A DNA stretch of 64,000 nucleotides from Acidobacteriota bacterium (GCA_020851565.1 JADZCN010000022.1:1-64000), one strand, 5' to 3'; shown: positions 52,413 through 61,478, counted from the stretch's first letter. The notes: generated by a model not told the origin, from the letters alone. Numbers and translations are program-made.

Positions 52413-53842
52413 CGCCTGCCCCAGGCGCCCTTCAGCTTGTCGGCCAGTGAGCCCAGCCTCTCGGAAGGCGGCGCGTCCTGCCGCGCCGTATACTCGCGCA
52501 CCTCGGCCTGCTCCTGCGCCTCGAACACGGCCTTCCGGCTGACGCGGATCCGCCGGTTGGCGGGATCCACCTCCTGGACGATCACCTCGACGTCGCTCCC
52601 CACGGGCAGGGCCTTGGCGAGGTCGGCCTCCTTGTCCACGCCTGTCTCAGCCATTGGCATCAGGCCCACCTTGCCGGGCGCGAGGAAGATGAAGACGCCG
52701 AAGCGCTCGTGGCGCTCGACCTTGCCGGTGACGCGCGCCCCTTCGATGATGGCGCCGGAGGTCTCGAGTGCGCCCGCCGCGCGTGAGGATCCCTCGGGGA
52801 CGAGCGCCACGCCGATGCGTTTCTTGTCGGGGTCGATGCTCAGAATCTCGAAAGCGGCCGTCGTCCCCGCGGGAACCGCTTCGGTCCAGCCGTCGCGACG
52901 GCCCGTGGGAGCGAAGGTCGAGGCATGGGCGAGGGCTTCCACGCCCGGCTCCAGCTCGACGAACGCGCCGAACTCCGCGACGCGCGTGACGCGGCCCGCG
53001 TGGACCTGCCCGACGTCGTAGCGGCCGGGCACCGTCGTCCACGGGTCCTCGGTGGCCTGCTTGAGGCTGAGCGCGATCTTCTGCGTCCCCTCGTCCACAC
53101 GCAGCACCTTGACGGTCACCTCGTCGCCGGGTGAGACGACCTGCGAGGCGTCGGTGGCGCGCGACCAGCCCATCTCGCTGATGTGGACGAGCCCCTGCAC
53201 GCCGCCGCCCAGATCCACGAAGGCGCCGAAGGCCGGCACCGATACGACGCGCCCCCGCAGGATGGCGCCGGGGACGACCGCCTGCCGAACCTCAGCAGCG
53301 CGTGCCTGCTGTTCCTCTTCGAGCAGCGCGCGGCGCGAGACAACGATGTTTCGCCCGCCCTCTTTGTACTCGACGATCCGGAACGTGTAGCGCTGCCCGA
53401 CGTGTACCGCGGGGTCCGTCGTGCGGACGCTGTCGATCTGCGAGAGCGGGCAGAACGCGCGGCTGTGGCCGATGCGGATCTCGTAGCCGCCCTTGTTCAC
53501 GCCCTCCACGGTGCCCTCGACGGGGAGGCCGGCGTGGAACGCGTCCTCGATCTGTCGATCGGTCGCGGCCCTGCGCGCGAGCTTCCGCGAGAGTGTCACG
53601 CCGCCGGAGGTCGAGATGACGGTGGCCTGGATGCGGTCTCCGACCTTCGCCTCCAGCGTGCCCTGCTCGTCCTTGAGCTCGGCGACCTCGATGACGGCCT
53701 CGCTCTTCCCGCCCACGTCCACCAGCGCCACCTCGGCGCCGATCTTCACGATCGTGCCCTCGACGGATTGTCCCTTCGCGACGGGCTTCGCCTTCAGCGA
53801 CGCCTCGAACAGCGCGGCGAAATCTTCTTCCTGCGGCTCCAT
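52409..53842 (-). CDS. S1-domain RNA-binding protein (RpsA-like, four S1 repeats)
   Basis: A 477-residue cytosolic protein with at least four S1 domains: KGQSVEGTIVKIGAEVALVDVGGK (about 20-90), EGTVEGVNKGGYEIRI (about 105-175), GAILRGRVVSVPAFGAFVDLG with GLVHISEMGW (about 190-265), and GQVHAGRVTRVAEFGAFVEL (about 280-360). A further S1-like segment (ARVTGKVERHERFGVFIFL) follows. It resembles ribosomal protein S1 and probably binds mRNA or ribosomes, but its shortness and C-terminal tail leave open a separate regulatory role. ATG 53842 has GAGGAA upstream. A GACTCCC repeat lies just before the gene. Confidence 0.88.
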   Translation of the reverse strand: MEPQEEDFAALFEASLKAKPVAKGQSVEGTIVKIGAEVALVDVGGKSEAVIEVAELKDEQGTLEAKVGDRIQATVISTSGGVTLSRKLARRAATDRQIEDAFHAGLPVEGTVEGVNKGGYEIRIGHSRAFCPLSQIDSVRTTDPAVHVGQRYTFRIVEYKEGGRNIVVSRRALLEEEQQARAAEVRQAVVPGAILRGRVVSVPAFGAFVDLGGGVQGLVHISEMGWSRATDASQVVSPGDEVTVKVLRVDEGTQKIALSLKQATEDPWTTVPGRYDVGQVHAGRVTRVAEFGAFVELEPGVEALAHASTFAPTGRRDGWTEAVPAGTTAAFEILSIDPDKKRIGVALVPEGSSRAAGALETSGAIIEGARVTGKVERHERFGVFIFLAPGKVGLMPMAETGVDKEADLAKALPVGSDVEVIVQEVDPANRRIRVSRKAVFEAQEQAEVREYTARQDAPPSERLGSLADKLKGAWGRR

Positions 53843-53852
53843 ATTTCCTCGC

Positions 53853-53882
53853 TCGACTCCCGACTCCCGACTCCCGACCCCC
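53853..53882. repeat. 7-bp tandem repeat (GACTCCC)
   Basis: About four copies of GACTCCC lie just upstream of the S1 gene start. The reverse complement, GGGAGTC, is repeated at 20984-21002 in the end of the CNNM gene. Confidence 0.8.
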
Positions 53883-53903
53883 GACGCAACTCTCAACTCC
53901 CAC

Positions 53904-53980
53904 CGCGCGAAGCGCGGCCCACAGTGCGAAGCACGGCCTACCGTGCGAAGCACGGCCTACCGTGCGAAAGCGCGGCCTAA
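53904..53980. repeat. Array of mini-hairpins (GTGCGAAGCAC-GGCCTAC)
   Basis: Four consecutive units have stem-GAA-stem followed by GGCCTAC or GGCCCAC: GCGC/GCGC, GTGC/GCAC twice, then a unit with an extra A. The design matches 2327-2515 and 21041-21165. The last unit reaches into the stop region of the ABC-F gene. Confidence 0.75.
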
Positions 53981-55614
53981 CTATGTGTTCCCGGCGCCTC
54001 GTGGCCCGTCTTCTGCACGTACTCCACGTAGCTGCCGGGGTAGACCAGCGGCTCGCGGCTGTCGCCGCTCTTGCCGCCCAGCTCCAGCACGCGCGAGCCC
54101 AGCCCGCGCAGGAACATGCGGTCGTGCGACACGAACACCATCGTCCCCTCGAAGTCCTTCAGCGCTTCGACGAGCATCTCCTTGGTGGCGAGATCCAGGT
54201 GGTTCGTGGGCTCGTCCAGCACCAGGAAGTTCGGCGGGTCGTAGAGCATGCGCGCCATCGCCAGCCGTGACTTCTCGCCGCCGGAGAGCGCCCGGATCTT
54301 CTTGTCCACGTCGTCGCCCGAGAACTGGAAGGCGCCCGCGAGCGTGCGCAGGACGCCGATGCCGTCGTGCGGGAAGTCCTTCTGGAGCTGCTCCAGGATG
54401 GTGAGGTCCGGGTCCAGCAGGTCCAGCGACTGCTGCGCGAAGTAGCCCATCTTGAGGCTGGCCCCCAGCCGAACCTCGCCGCCGTCGGGCTCGAGCGCCC
54501 CCGCCAGCATCTTGAGCAGCGTGGTCTTACCCGCGCCGTTCTTGCCCATCACCGCCCACCGCTCGCCGCGGCGCACCGTGAGGTTGAGCCCGTCGTAGAT
54601 GACGCGCGGGCCGTAGCGCTTCCGGAGGTCCTCGATGACGGCCACCTGGTCGCCGGAGCGCGGCGGCGTGCGGAACTGGAACTTCACCACCTGGCGCTTC
54701 TTCGGCAGCTCGATCTTCTCGATCTTGTCCAGCGCCTTGATGCGGCTCTGCACCTGCGCGGCCTTCGCCGCGTGCGTGCGAAAGCGGTCGATGAAGCGCT
54801 GCTCCTTGGCGAGCATCGCCTGCTGCCGAGCGAAGGCGGCCTGCTGGTTCGCCTCGCGGATGGCCCGCTCGCGCTCGTAGAAGTCGTAGTTGCCCGAGTA
54901 AGCCGTGATCTCGCCGTTGTCGATTTCGGCGATCTTCGTGACGATGCGGTTCATGAACTCGCGGTCGTGCGAGGTCATGAGCAGCGCGCCGGGGAGCGAC
55001 TTCAGGAACTGCTCGAGCCAGATGATGGACTCGATGTCCAGGTGGTTCGTCGGCTCGTCCATCAGCAGGACGTCGGGCTTGCCGAGCAGCACGCGAGCCA
55101 GTGCGACGCGCATCTTCCAGCCCCCGGAGAGTGCGCCGACGTCGCCGTCGATCTGGTCGTCGGCCAGGCCGAGGCCGTGCAGCACCTCGCGCGCCTGTGC
55201 CTCGAGCGTGTAGCCGCCCAGGTGCTCGTACTCCTCCTGCACCTCGCCGAACCGCGCGAGCACCTTGTCCATCTCGTCCAGCCGGGCCGGGTCCTCCATG
55301 GCCTGCTGGAGCGCCTCGAGCTCGTGGTGCAGGTCGCCCAGCCGCCCGCTGCCGGCGATGGCCTCGTCCAGGACGGACCGCCCCGACATCTCCTCGACGT
55401 CCTGGCGGAAGTAGCCGATGGTCACCTTCTTCGGCACGGTGACCTCACCCTCGTCCGGGACCTCCTCGCCGACGATCATGCGGAAGAGCGTCGTCTTGCC
55501 GGCGCCGTTCGGGCCGACGAGGCCGACCTTCTCACCGGGGTTCAGCTGGAACGAGGCGTCGACGAAGACGAGCTGGCGGCCGTACTGCTTGTTGATGTTG
55601 GCTAGGGAGATCAC
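53977..55614 (-). CDS. ABC-F family ATPase
   Basis: A 545-residue soluble protein with two ABC ATPase domains and no membrane segment. Domain 1: Walker A GPNGAGKTT, signature ALSGGWKMRV, Walker B LLMDEPTNHLD. Domain 2: GKNGAGKTT, ALSGGEKSRL, LVLDEPTNHLD. The linker between them is helical and charged (about 240-310), as in YbiT/Uup-type translation factors that act at the ribosomal E site. The start is GTG 55614, which places MISLANINKQYG at the family N-terminus. The gene follows a tandem-repeat region and appears monocistronic. Confidence 0.93.
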   Translation of the reverse strand: MISLANINKQYGRQLVFVDASFQLNPGEKVGLVGPNGAGKTTLFRMIVGEEVPDEGEVTVPKKVTIGYFRQDVEEMSGRSVLDEAIAGSGRLGDLHHELEALQQAMEDPARLDEMDKVLARFGEVQEEYEHLGGYTLEAQAREVLHGLGLADDQIDGDVGALSGGWKMRVALARVLLGKPDVLLMDEPTNHLDIESIIWLEQFLKSLPGALLMTSHDREFMNRIVTKIAEIDNGEITAYSGNYDFYERERAIREANQQAAFARQQAMLAKEQRFIDRFRTHAAKAAQVQSRIKALDKIEKIELPKKRQVVKFQFRTPPRSGDQVAVIEDLRKRYGPRVIYDGLNLTVRRGERWAVMGKNGAGKTTLLKMLAGALEPDGGEVRLGASLKMGYFAQQSLDLLDPDLTILEQLQKDFPHDGIGVLRTLAGAFQFSGDDVDKKIRALSGGEKSRLAMARMLYDPPNFLVLDEPTNHLDLATKEMLVEALKDFEGTMVFVSHDRMFLRGLGSRVLELGGKSGDSREPLVYPGSYVEYVQKTGHEAPGTHS

Positions 55615-55620
55615 GGTGGG

Positions 55621-55681
55621 AGCAGGGGTCAGGGATCAGGGATCAGGGATCAGGGATTCAGGGATCAGGGATCAGGGATCG
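55621..55681. repeat. 7-bp tandem repeat (ATCAGGG)
   Basis: About eight copies of ATCAGGG, the reverse complement of the CCCTGAT array at 1-127, lie just upstream of the ABC-F start. The rest of the 256-bp gap to the DUF362 gene shows no recognisable feature. Confidence 0.88.
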
Positions 55682-55870
55682 GAGGACGGGGATAGATCAC
55701 CATTGTAGCTGGACGGCTGAGTCCCCGGCACGGAGTGACGGAGTCCCGCCGGCGGCGACGACCGGGCGGCGCGGGCCGACAGCAAGAGCTCGATTCGTGC
55801 GGATCTCCGGCGCTACCCAGGGGGCACGCTACGTGCATTGGTGATCGATTGCGATATCTGGAGGCCCGAT

Positions 55871-56869
55871 ATGGCCGGCGCCAGCACCCGACCCAACCGG
55901 CGCGATTTCGTCCGCGTCGCCTCGACGGGGCTCATGATGACCCCGTTCATCGGCGCCGACGAGCTGGCGCGTGCCTTCGCCCCACGTCCCAGCCGGGTCG
56001 CGCTGGTCCGCACCTCGGACCGCCGCCGTGGCGTCCACGACGCGCTCGCGTTACTGGACCTTCACGGCGTGTCGGGCAAGCGCGTGGTGCTGAAGCCCAA
56101 CTTCAATTCGGCCGACGAAGCACCCGCGTCGACACACAACGACACCCTCGTGCAGCTGGTGACGGAGCTGCAGGAACGCGGCGCCGGCAGCATCACTCTG
56201 GGTGAGTCCAGCGGTCCTCCGCAGACGCGCGGCGTCATGGAGCAGAAGGGGATCTTCGACCTGGCGCGCGATTACCGCTTTGGCGTGGTGGACTTCGAGC
56301 AGCTGGCCGACCGCGACTGGGTGTCGTTCCCGCGCTCAGGGACGCACTGGCCATCCGGATTCGCCCTGCCCCGGATGGTCGTGGGCTCGGAGTACACCGT
56401 GTCGACATGCTGCCTGAAGACACACGGTTACGGTGGCGTGTTCACGATGTCGCTCAAGCTGGCCGTGGGCCTCACGCCCAAGCCCATCCGCCGGACGATG
56501 CACGCGTCACCCGACATGCGGCGGATGATCGCGGAGCTCAATACGGGCTATCGGCCGGACCTCATCGTGCTCGACGGCATCGAGGCGTTCACGGACGGAG
56601 GACCGTCGCGCGGGGAGCTGAAGGCCGGCCGCGTGGTCATAGCCGGCGACGATCGCGTGGCGGTGGATGCGGTGGGGCTCGCGATGCTGAAGCACCTGGG
56701 CGCCAATCAGGCCATCATGGGCCGGCGCATCTTCGAGCAGGAGCAGCTGGCACGTGCCGTGGAGCTCGGGCTGGGGGCTCCTGGCCCCGATGCCATCGAT
56801 ATCGTCACAGCCGACGCGGAGAGCCGGGCCTGCGCGGATACCCTCAGGGCCATCCTGGCGCTCGGGTGA
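55871..56869 (+). CDS. DUF362 domain protein with twin-arginine-like signal
   Basis: A 332-residue protein. The N-terminus has a twin-arginine motif (PNRRDFVRVASTGLMMTPF) suggesting export by Tat with a cofactor. The DUF362 core follows (KRVVLKPNFNSADEAPASTHNDTL, LGESSGPPQTRGVMEQKG, CCLKTHGYGGVFTMSLKLAVGL, LDGIEAFTDGGPSRG). DUF362 proteins often bind iron-sulfur clusters, but the ferredoxin motif is absent here. Function unknown. ATG 55871 is chosen over TTG 55838 for the Tat motif position. Confidence 0.8.
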   Translation: MAGASTRPNRRDFVRVASTGLMMTPFIGADELARAFAPRPSRVALVRTSDRRRGVHDALALLDLHGVSGKRVVLKPNFNSADEAPASTHNDTLVQLVTELQERGAGSITLGESSGPPQTRGVMEQKGIFDLARDYRFGVVDFEQLADRDWVSFPRSGTHWPSGFALPRMVVGSEYTVSTCCLKTHGYGGVFTMSLKLAVGLTPKPIRRTMHASPDMRRMIAELNTGYRPDLIVLDGIEAFTDGGPSRGELKAGRVVIAGDDRVAVDAVGLAMLKHLGANQAIMGRRIFEQEQLARAVELGLGAPGPDAIDIVTADAESRACADTLRAILALG

Positions 56870-56887
56870 CCATCAACGTGCGCCCGG

Positions 56888-57055
56888 TCAGTCCGCCCCG
56901 GCCTGGGCTTCCGCGCGGCCTTTCATTTCGATCTCCCCGCGCAGGATGGAGCACCACGACTTGTGCTCGGCGACGGGCATGCCGCACTCCACGCAGACCC
57001 GCACACGAGCCTTTGGTTCCTCCGCCTTCCCGAACAGTCGTTTCAGAAAAGTCAT
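56888..57055 (-). CDS. Small zinc-ribbon-like protein
   Basis: A 55-residue protein: a basic N-terminus (MTFLKRLFGKAEEPKAR) and a CVECGMPVAEHKSWC segment with three cysteines and a histidine in a compact metal-binding arrangement, then a charged tail. GGGGG precedes ATG 57055. Function unknown; it may be a nucleic-acid or protein-binding adaptor. It is convergent with the DUF362 gene. Confidence 0.65.
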   Translation of the reverse strand: MTFLKRLFGKAEEPKARVRVCVECGMPVAEHKSWCSILRGEIEMKGRAEAQAGAD

Positions 57056-57130
57056 GGTGCCCCCGGGTCGAAGTGGCTTGCGCCGACGTTTACCGATACG
57101 TTGGACGGGCCATCGGGGTTCAACGTTGGC

Positions 57131-57256
57131 ACCCAAGTCCCAAGCCCCAAGCCCCCAAGCCCCCAAGACCTCAAGACCTCAAGACCTCAAGACCTCAAGA
57201 CCTCAAGACCTCAAGACCTCAAGACCTCAAGACCTCAAGACCTCAAGACCCGAGAA
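57131..57256. repeat. 8-bp tandem repeat (CTCAAGAC)
   Basis: A block of CCCCAAGC-like units (57131-57165) leads into about ten nearly identical CTCAAGAC units and a final CCGAGAACC stretch. The stop codon of the hydrolase gene (57243-57245) lies in the repeat. It belongs to the same sequence family as 15131-15169 and 17367-17430. Confidence 0.88.
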
Positions 57257-58046
57257 CCCCCAAGTGCTCCCGCAGCCGCGCATTCACCCACGCGGCGCCG
57301 GTGATCGGCAGCCCGTGTGAGGCATCGTCGGCCTCCACGTAGCGCGCACCGGGGATGCCGTCCGCCAGCGCCCGCGCCACACGCGGGGGGGCGATGGGAT
57401 CGTGCGCGGCGCTCATGACCAGCGTTGGGATCCCCGCCAGCTCGGGCAGCCGCGGCGAAAGGTTGGCCTGGCGCATCGCCTTCAGCTGGATGCCGGTGAT
57501 GGGCTCCTGATCCGCGAGGTCGTGTCCGAACAGCGGAGCCAGGCCGGCCGCCAGTGCGTCCGGGTCCTGGACGGGGCCCGGCGGCAGGATGATGGACAGG
57601 AACCCGCGCCGGCGCATCGCGCGCGTGCCGACGCGCGAGCGCAGTCCCGCCCACAGCATCCTGGGCGTGAGCGGCGCGGCGTTGCGGCCGCTCGCGAACG
57701 TGCACATCAGGGTGAGGCTGTCCACGCGCGCCCGCGCGTCCAGCGCCAGCTGGAGCGCGACGAGCCCGCCGAGCGAGTGCCCTACCACGTGCGCCGACGC
57801 GAATCCCGCCGCCTCGAGCACCGCGCGCGCATCGTCGGCCATCTGCGCCACGGTAACGGGCGCGCCGGCCGGCGAGCTGCGGCCGACGCCGCGGTTGTCG
57901 AAGGTGACGCAAGCGAAGTCCGCAGCCAGCTCGTCCACCTGCGGCCGCCAGCCCTCGCCGTGGACGCCGACGCCCTGGATGAACAGCACGGCAGGGCCCT
58001 GCCCACGCACGGCGAAGTGGATGCGGCAGCCGCGGTGCTCGATCAT
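57243..58046 (-). CDS. Alpha/beta-hydrolase
   Basis: A 267-residue soluble hydrolase of the epoxide hydrolase/lactonase-like group. The oxyanion segment FIQGVGVHGEGW, FDNRGVGRSSPAG, nucleophile elbow GHSLGGLVALQLAL, the acid in LVMSAAHDPIAPP and a catalytic His in ADDASHGLPITG are present. Substrate unknown. ATG 58046 overlaps the kinase stop (ATGA), so it is translated with the kinase, and its last codons are encoded by the CTCAAGAC repeat. Confidence 0.9.
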   Translation of the reverse strand: MIEHRGCRIHFAVRGQGPAVLFIQGVGVHGEGWRPQVDELAADFACVTFDNRGVGRSSPAGAPVTVAQMADDARAVLEAAGFASAHVVGHSLGGLVALQLALDARARVDSLTLMCTFASGRNAAPLTPRMLWAGLRSRVGTRAMRRRGFLSIILPPGPVQDPDALAAGLAPLFGHDLADQEPITGIQLKAMRQANLSPRLPELAGIPTLVMSAAHDPIAPPRVARALADGIPGARYVEADDASHGLPITGAAWVNARLREHLGVLGS

Positions 58047-60385
58047 TCGGGCATCGGCGATCCGGCCAGGTTCAGCCGCTGCAGCAGATCGGCGAACCGC
58101 GGGTCGTGGCGGATGGCGTCGGGCCACGGCAGCAGTTTCAGGCGCGACAGGTCGCTGACGCGCTCGTCGAGGGCGCGGCTGAGCGCCGCGAAGACCTGCG
58201 CGTGCTCGCCCAGGCCCGCATGCACCAGCGCGAAGTCGAGCGGCGACGTGTAACGGGACTGCGCCTGTGCCTGCAGCTGCGCGAGCACCTCGCGCGCCTC
58301 CTCGTGCCGGCCGGCGAGGCCGAACGCCTCGCCGAGGTACCCGAGCCCGACGCGCGCGCTCGACAGGTCCACCGCCGTGCGAAATGACTGAATCGCATCG
58401 TCGAAACGCCTCTCGGCGAGCCGGATGGTGCCGAGGAACCAGTGAGCGATCGGGAACGACGAGTCGAGCAGCAGGACCGACTTGAGACGATCGACGGCCT
58501 CCTCGCGCCGGCCGACGAGCTCGAGGCTGTAGGCCAGGTGCGCACCAATGACGGGCGAGAGGGGATCCAGGTCGTAGGCACGGCGCATCGACGTGCAGGC
58601 ATCCTGGAAGTGGTCGCGGATGAACAGGACCCATCCCAGCCACTGGTGGCCGCTCGCGTACGAAGGGTCGAGCTCGATGGCGCGGCGCAGGGCGCGCTCC
58701 GCGGCCGCGAAGTCGCGATCGTAGAAGATCAGCGAGAAGCCCTGGGAGGCGTGCGCCTCGGCCAGTCGATCGTCCATCTCGATGGCACGGCCCGACGCGC
58801 TCTTCGCCGCTGGATACGCCTCGGACGGCCGCAGCACGTTGTAGTAGCCCAGGACGTTGAACGTGTCGGCCAGCCCCACGTGCGCCAGGGCATAGGCCGG
58901 ATCGATCTCGACGGCGCGCTGGAAGTGGCCGTGCGCCTGCTGGAAAGCCGCCGGCGTGCGCTTGTTCCAGTGGAACCGGCCGCGAAGGTACTCCTGGTAC
59001 GCCTCGGGATTCTCCGTCCGCCGCCGCGCCCTCTGGTCCAGCACGCCGCTGACCTCGCCGGAGCCCAGGCGCACCCGGAGCTTCGCGACGATGGATCGCG
59101 CGATGTCGGCCTGAATCTCGAAGATGTCGTCCATGTCGCGGTCATAGCGCTCGGACCACAGCTGGTAGCCGTCCGCGACGTTGATCAGCTGAACGGTGAC
59201 GCGCACCCGGTTGCCCGCCTTGCGGACCGCGCCCTCCAGGATCGTTCCGACGTTCAGGCGCCGCCCGATTTCACTGACGTCGTGCGCCTGGTTCTTGAAC
59301 TGGAACGCCGCCGTGCGCGACGCGACGCGCACGCCGGGCAGGGAGCCCAGGTCGGAGATGAGCTCGTCGGCGAGGCCATCGCAGAAGTACTCCTGGTCGC
59401 GGCCGGGGCTCAGGTCCGAGAAGGACAGCACCGCGATGGAGGGGAAGCTCGTGGCCACCCTGTCGGTCTGGCTGGAGAGGCGGCTGGACGCGCTGGCCAG
59501 ACCCACCGGGGCCGAGATGGCGGACCCTCGAATGATGTCATCGATGTCGGACGCCAACTGGCGCGTGGACTCGTATCGTCCCGACGGGTCCTTCGCGAGG
59601 CAGCGCGCCACGACGGCCTCGAAGGCCGGGGGCACCGGGCGGAACGACGACATCGGACGCGGGGAGTCGCGAATGATGGCCGCGAGCACGTCGGCGGAGG
59701 TCCGGCCGGGAAACGCTCGCTCGCCCGTCGCCATCTCGTAGAGGATGGAGCCGAAGGCGAACTGATCGGTGCGCACGTCCACGGGCTGGCCGCGTGCCTG
59801 CTCCGGGGACATGTAAGCGACGGTGCCGAAGACGACGCCTGGGCTCGTGAGGGGCGCGGGCGGCGCCGTGACGTCCTCGAGCGCGGCGATCGGGGCCTTG
59901 GCCGAAGGCGCGAGCTTGGCGAGCCCGAAGTCGAGGAGCTTCGCGTAGCCGTCCTCGGTGACCATGACGTTGTCGGGCTTCAGGTCGCGGTGCACGATGC
60001 CGGCATCGTGGGCCTTGGCCAGCGCCTTGGACACCTGCGACGAGATCTGCAGCACGATTGTCAGCGGGAGCGGCCCATCGGTGAGCATCGCCCGCAGCGT
60101 GCGTCCCTCGACGAACTCCATCGCGATGTAGCTGGTGTCCCCCTCGCGGCCGACATCGTAGACGGTGACGATGTTCGGGTGGTTGAGGGCCGACGCGGAC
60201 CTGGCTTCCTGCTCGAATCGGAGCAGGCGGTCCGGGTCGGACGCGAGCGCGCGTGGCAGCACTTTCAGGGCCACGCGCCGGTTGAGGCGGGCGTCGAACG
60301 CCTGGTAGACCTCGCCCATGCCTCCGGCCCCGAGGGCCGACACGACCTCGTACGGCCCAAGCCGTGTACCGGGCGGCATCGACAT
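58043..60385 (-). CDS. Ser/Thr protein kinase with TolB-like domain and TPR repeats
   Basis: A 780-residue protein. The PknB-type kinase domain (about 10-275) has GAGGMGEVY, K41, E60, HRD at 132-134 and DFG at 152-154 with GTVAYMSPEQARG, so it should be active. A TolB-N/adenylate-cyclase-associated domain (about 310-440; IAVLSFSDLSPGRDQEYFCDG ... GYQLWSERYDR) follows. The C-terminal half holds TPR repeats (HFQRAVEIDPAYALAHVGLA and similar). No transmembrane helix is seen, so it is cytosolic. Partners are unknown. Such fusions are common in Acidobacteria. It is coupled to the downstream hydrolase. Confidence 0.93.
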   Translation of the reverse strand: MSMPPGTRLGPYEVVSALGAGGMGEVYQAFDARLNRRVALKVLPRALASDPDRLLRFEQEARSASALNHPNIVTVYDVGREGDTSYIAMEFVEGRTLRAMLTDGPLPLTIVLQISSQVSKALAKAHDAGIVHRDLKPDNVMVTEDGYAKLLDFGLAKLAPSAKAPIAALEDVTAPPAPLTSPGVVFGTVAYMSPEQARGQPVDVRTDQFAFGSILYEMATGERAFPGRTSADVLAAIIRDSPRPMSSFRPVPPAFEAVVARCLAKDPSGRYESTRQLASDIDDIIRGSAISAPVGLASASSRLSSQTDRVATSFPSIAVLSFSDLSPGRDQEYFCDGLADELISDLGSLPGVRVASRTAAFQFKNQAHDVSEIGRRLNVGTILEGAVRKAGNRVRVTVQLINVADGYQLWSERYDRDMDDIFEIQADIARSIVAKLRVRLGSGEVSGVLDQRARRRTENPEAYQEYLRGRFHWNKRTPAAFQQAHGHFQRAVEIDPAYALAHVGLADTFNVLGYYNVLRPSEAYPAAKSASGRAIEMDDRLAEAHASQGFSLIFYDRDFAAAERALRRAIELDPSYASGHQWLGWVLFIRDHFQDACTSMRRAYDLDPLSPVIGAHLAYSLELVGRREEAVDRLKSVLLLDSSFPIAHWFLGTIRLAERRFDDAIQSFRTAVDLSSARVGLGYLGEAFGLAGRHEEAREVLAQLQAQAQSRYTSPLDFALVHAGLGEHAQVFAALSRALDERVSDLSRLKLLPWPDAIRHDPRFADLLQRLNLAGSPMPE

Positions 60386-60455
60386 GAACAGGGAGGATTA
60401 TAGTCTCCCCTCCCAGCCACCTCCTGGTGTGCACTCGCGGTGCGCCGCGTGCCGA

Positions 60456-61478
60456 TCAGCGGCGTTTCGACGGCCGCGGTGGCGAGAAGTCCAGGCCAAC
60501 CGTGCTCCGGCCCCGCCCGGACGGCATGCGCATCAGCGCTCGCGCCTGGTCCCGGAGGGCGAACATCCGGGCCATGGCCTCGGTGAGGCGATCGCGCCGC
60601 CCGTTGAACGCGGCTTCGAGCGAAGCGAGCAGCTCGCCGTAGCCCTGCCCGAAGGCCTCCAGCGCCGCGCGGATCTCCGAACCCCGCGGGTACGTCGCCG
60701 CGCGCGCGTTCGGCCGGATCGGGTACACCGCCGCGTAGTCCACCGCCAGGGGCCGACCCGTCGGTCCGCTCGCCGGCGTGTCGTGCGCAGTGAAATGACG
60801 GCCTTCCAGGACCTCCATGAACCGGAAGTAGTGCGCGAGCTCCTCGCCGCGACCCTCGCCGAGGATCTGGCGGTCCTTGTCGAAGAGGCCGTGATGCGCG
60901 CCCTCGCCCTGTTCCACGATCTCGTCGATGGCGCGCTGCGCGGAGTCGCGGCCGGTCACCACGACGATCGAGCCGCTGCCGTAGTAGTCCTCGGGCCGGA
61001 CTTGTCGGGCGATATCGCCGGTGAAGACCCTGTCCTCGCCGAGGCGATCGCAGAGAAAGTCGATGGCCTCGCGAACCGCGGCGTAGAACTGCCCGATGGT
61101 GTGGAAGCGCCCGGGCTCGGGGCGCGCGCCGCGGGCCTCGGGCCGCTCGATCTTCATGAAGGTGGCGAGCGCGCTCTTCGAGAACGCCTCGATGCTCACC
61201 GTGAAGCGGTCGCCGCTGTGGGGCAGGTGACAGGGGTAGCGCTTGACGAACCCCGCGTAGGTCAGCCGCGGCCGGCCGCCCACCGCGTTGAGGAGGTTGG
61301 CCGCAAGCGTCAGGTGCAGCATCTCCTCGAGCATGACGCTGCGGACGATCTCCGCGGCCTCGTAGTTGTGGCCGTCCCGGATGGAGAGCCACGCGGTGAA
61401 GTACGGCGGGATGGTGGCGTGCTCCACCTCCATCGCGGCCTGGAGGTGCGCTCGAAGCGCGGGCAGCGAGCGAATCAC
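60456..61478 (-). CDS. Ferritin-like domain protein (VioB N-domain type)
   Basis: A 340-residue protein. The N-terminal ferritin-like domain (about 1-230) has metal-binding motifs MEVEHATIPPYFTAW and VMLEEMLHLTLAANLLNAVGG and a later GEGRGEELAHYFRFMEVL. This group (PF12902-like) includes the N-terminal part of the iminophenyl-pyruvate dimer synthase VioB. The start is GTG 61478, overlapping the GMC oxidoreductase stop (GTGA). It is the last gene of an oxidoreductase operon; it may oxidise a small molecule with a di-iron centre or heme. Confidence 0.83.
   Translation of the reverse strand: MIRSLPALRAHLQAAMEVEHATIPPYFTAWLSIRDGHNYEAAEIVRSVMLEEMLHLTLAANLLNAVGGRPRLTYAGFVKRYPCHLPHSGDRFTVSIEAFSKSALATFMKIERPEARGARPEPGRFHTIGQFYAAVREAIDFLCDRLGEDRVFTGDIARQVRPEDYYGSGSIVVVTGRDSAQRAIDEIVEQGEGAHHGLFDKDRQILGEGRGEELAHYFRFMEVLEGRHFTAHDTPASGPTGRPLAVDYAAVYPIRPNARAATYPRGSEIRAALEAFGQGYGELLASLEAAFNGRRDRLTEAMARMFALRDQARALMRMPSGRGRSTVGLDFSPPRPSKRR

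Noticed and set aside
57131-57256. CRISPR-like repeat array
   Set aside because: Units are 8 bp with no unique spacers; this and the other arrays are simple tandem repeats.
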